A DNA stretch of 64,000 bases from Cydia pomonella (taxonomy: Eukaryota; Arthropoda; Insecta; Lepidoptera; Tortricidae). A program made the translations under genes and the position numbers. Below, one piece after another: positions 63,948 to 64,000 of this stretch (within the stretch, counting starts at the first letter, position 1; each line of letters begins with the position of its first letter). The notes beneath the pieces were generated by a model. It saw nothing but the letters and a program-made list of their open reading frames with translations, was not told the DNA's origin and did no database searches. Where the stretch lies: contig NC_084707.1 in the NCBI RefSeq assembly GCF_033807575.1, forward strand, positions 9,286,550-9,350,549, given 5' to 3'.

Positions 63948-64000
63948 AGGTTTTTAAAGTATCGGCAACGCGCATGTAATACATCTGGTGTTGCAGGCGT
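63948..64000 (+). mobile_element. LINE 3' end, continuation after MITE
   Basis: AAGTATCGGCAACGCGCATG then ATCTGGTGTTGCAGGCGT, the same 3' sequence as at 5900 and 49010. It runs off the window. Confidence 0.75.

Larger units (their letters stand above)
44268..64000. other. Upstream region of receptor kinase gene, no host exon recognised
   Basis: 19.7 kb containing the mobile elements listed separately. The kinase gene needs further 5' exons (signal peptide, rest of ectodomain), none of which I can find here, so this is probably one long intron. The stretches 47670-48950, 49130-49560, 49700-50640, 50770-51240, 51340-52160, 52340-53150, 54640-55460, 55950-56640, 56790-59180, 61130-62820 and 62980-63560 show nothing I can name. 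Confidence 0.5.

Noticed and set aside
1..64000. CRISPR array, bacterial defence island, prophage or endogenous virus
   Set aside because: No regular spacer-repeat array, operon structure or viral protein signature was found. The long repeats are transposons and MITEs, and the genes are intron-rich and animal-like.

Overview
This is nuclear DNA of a moth or butterfly (Lepidoptera). The evidence is many short exons with GT-AG introns, AT-rich intergenic and intronic sequence, and many copies of repeats typical of lepidopteran genomes: LINE 3' ends ending in CAATAAAGAGTAT, tRNA-derived SINE pieces with the GGATTTGAACCCGGG box, a Helitron-like 3' end, and foldback MITEs with GTACAGTC ends. There is no bacterial operon, CRISPR array or viral gene.

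Layout. (1) Positions 62-4426, plus strand: the last five coding exons of a histidine acid phosphatase-family gene. Its N-terminal part lies left of the window. The active-site residues that can be checked are replaced, so it looks like a pseudoenzyme. One exon was duplicated in tandem. (2) Positions 5403-34115, minus strand: 29 consecutive coding exons, about 1,682 residues, of a DOCK-D family guanine nucleotide exchange factor, the zizimin-related gene Zir (DOCK9/10/11 in vertebrates). They run from the start codon through the PH domain and the C2-like DHR-1 domain to the very start of DHR-2. All exon phases join without a break. The catalytic rest of DHR-2 is absent and must lie beyond the acid phosphatase gene, which would then sit in a Zir intron on the opposite strand, or else the locus is rearranged. 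Decayed copies of Zir exons 24, 25 (twice) and 29 lie in neighbouring introns. (3) Positions 34116-38470: 4.3 kb between genes, holding MITEs and repeats only. (4) Positions 38470-44267, minus strand: the last eight coding exons of a single-pass receptor tyrosine kinase with a Trk/MuSK/ROR-like kinase domain, small cysteine-rich extracellular modules, a membrane helix and an acidic tail. Its 5' exons are not in the window. (5) Positions 44268-64000: almost 20 kb without a recognisable host exon, probably upstream intron or flank of the kinase gene. It is filled with transposable elements: a decayed Tc1 element, a 5'-truncated I-type LINE flanked by an 11-bp target-site duplication, a 350-bp tandem duplication, a Helitron-like element with degenerate internal repeats, and a LINE broken by a MITE.

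The three genes are not an obvious pathway: an extracellular or lysosomal hydrolase relative, a Rho-GTPase activator and a cell-surface kinase. I found no clearly new biological system. The most unusual points are the apparently dead but intact acid phosphatase, the interleaved decayed exon copies, and the phosphatase gene lying between the two halves of Zir.
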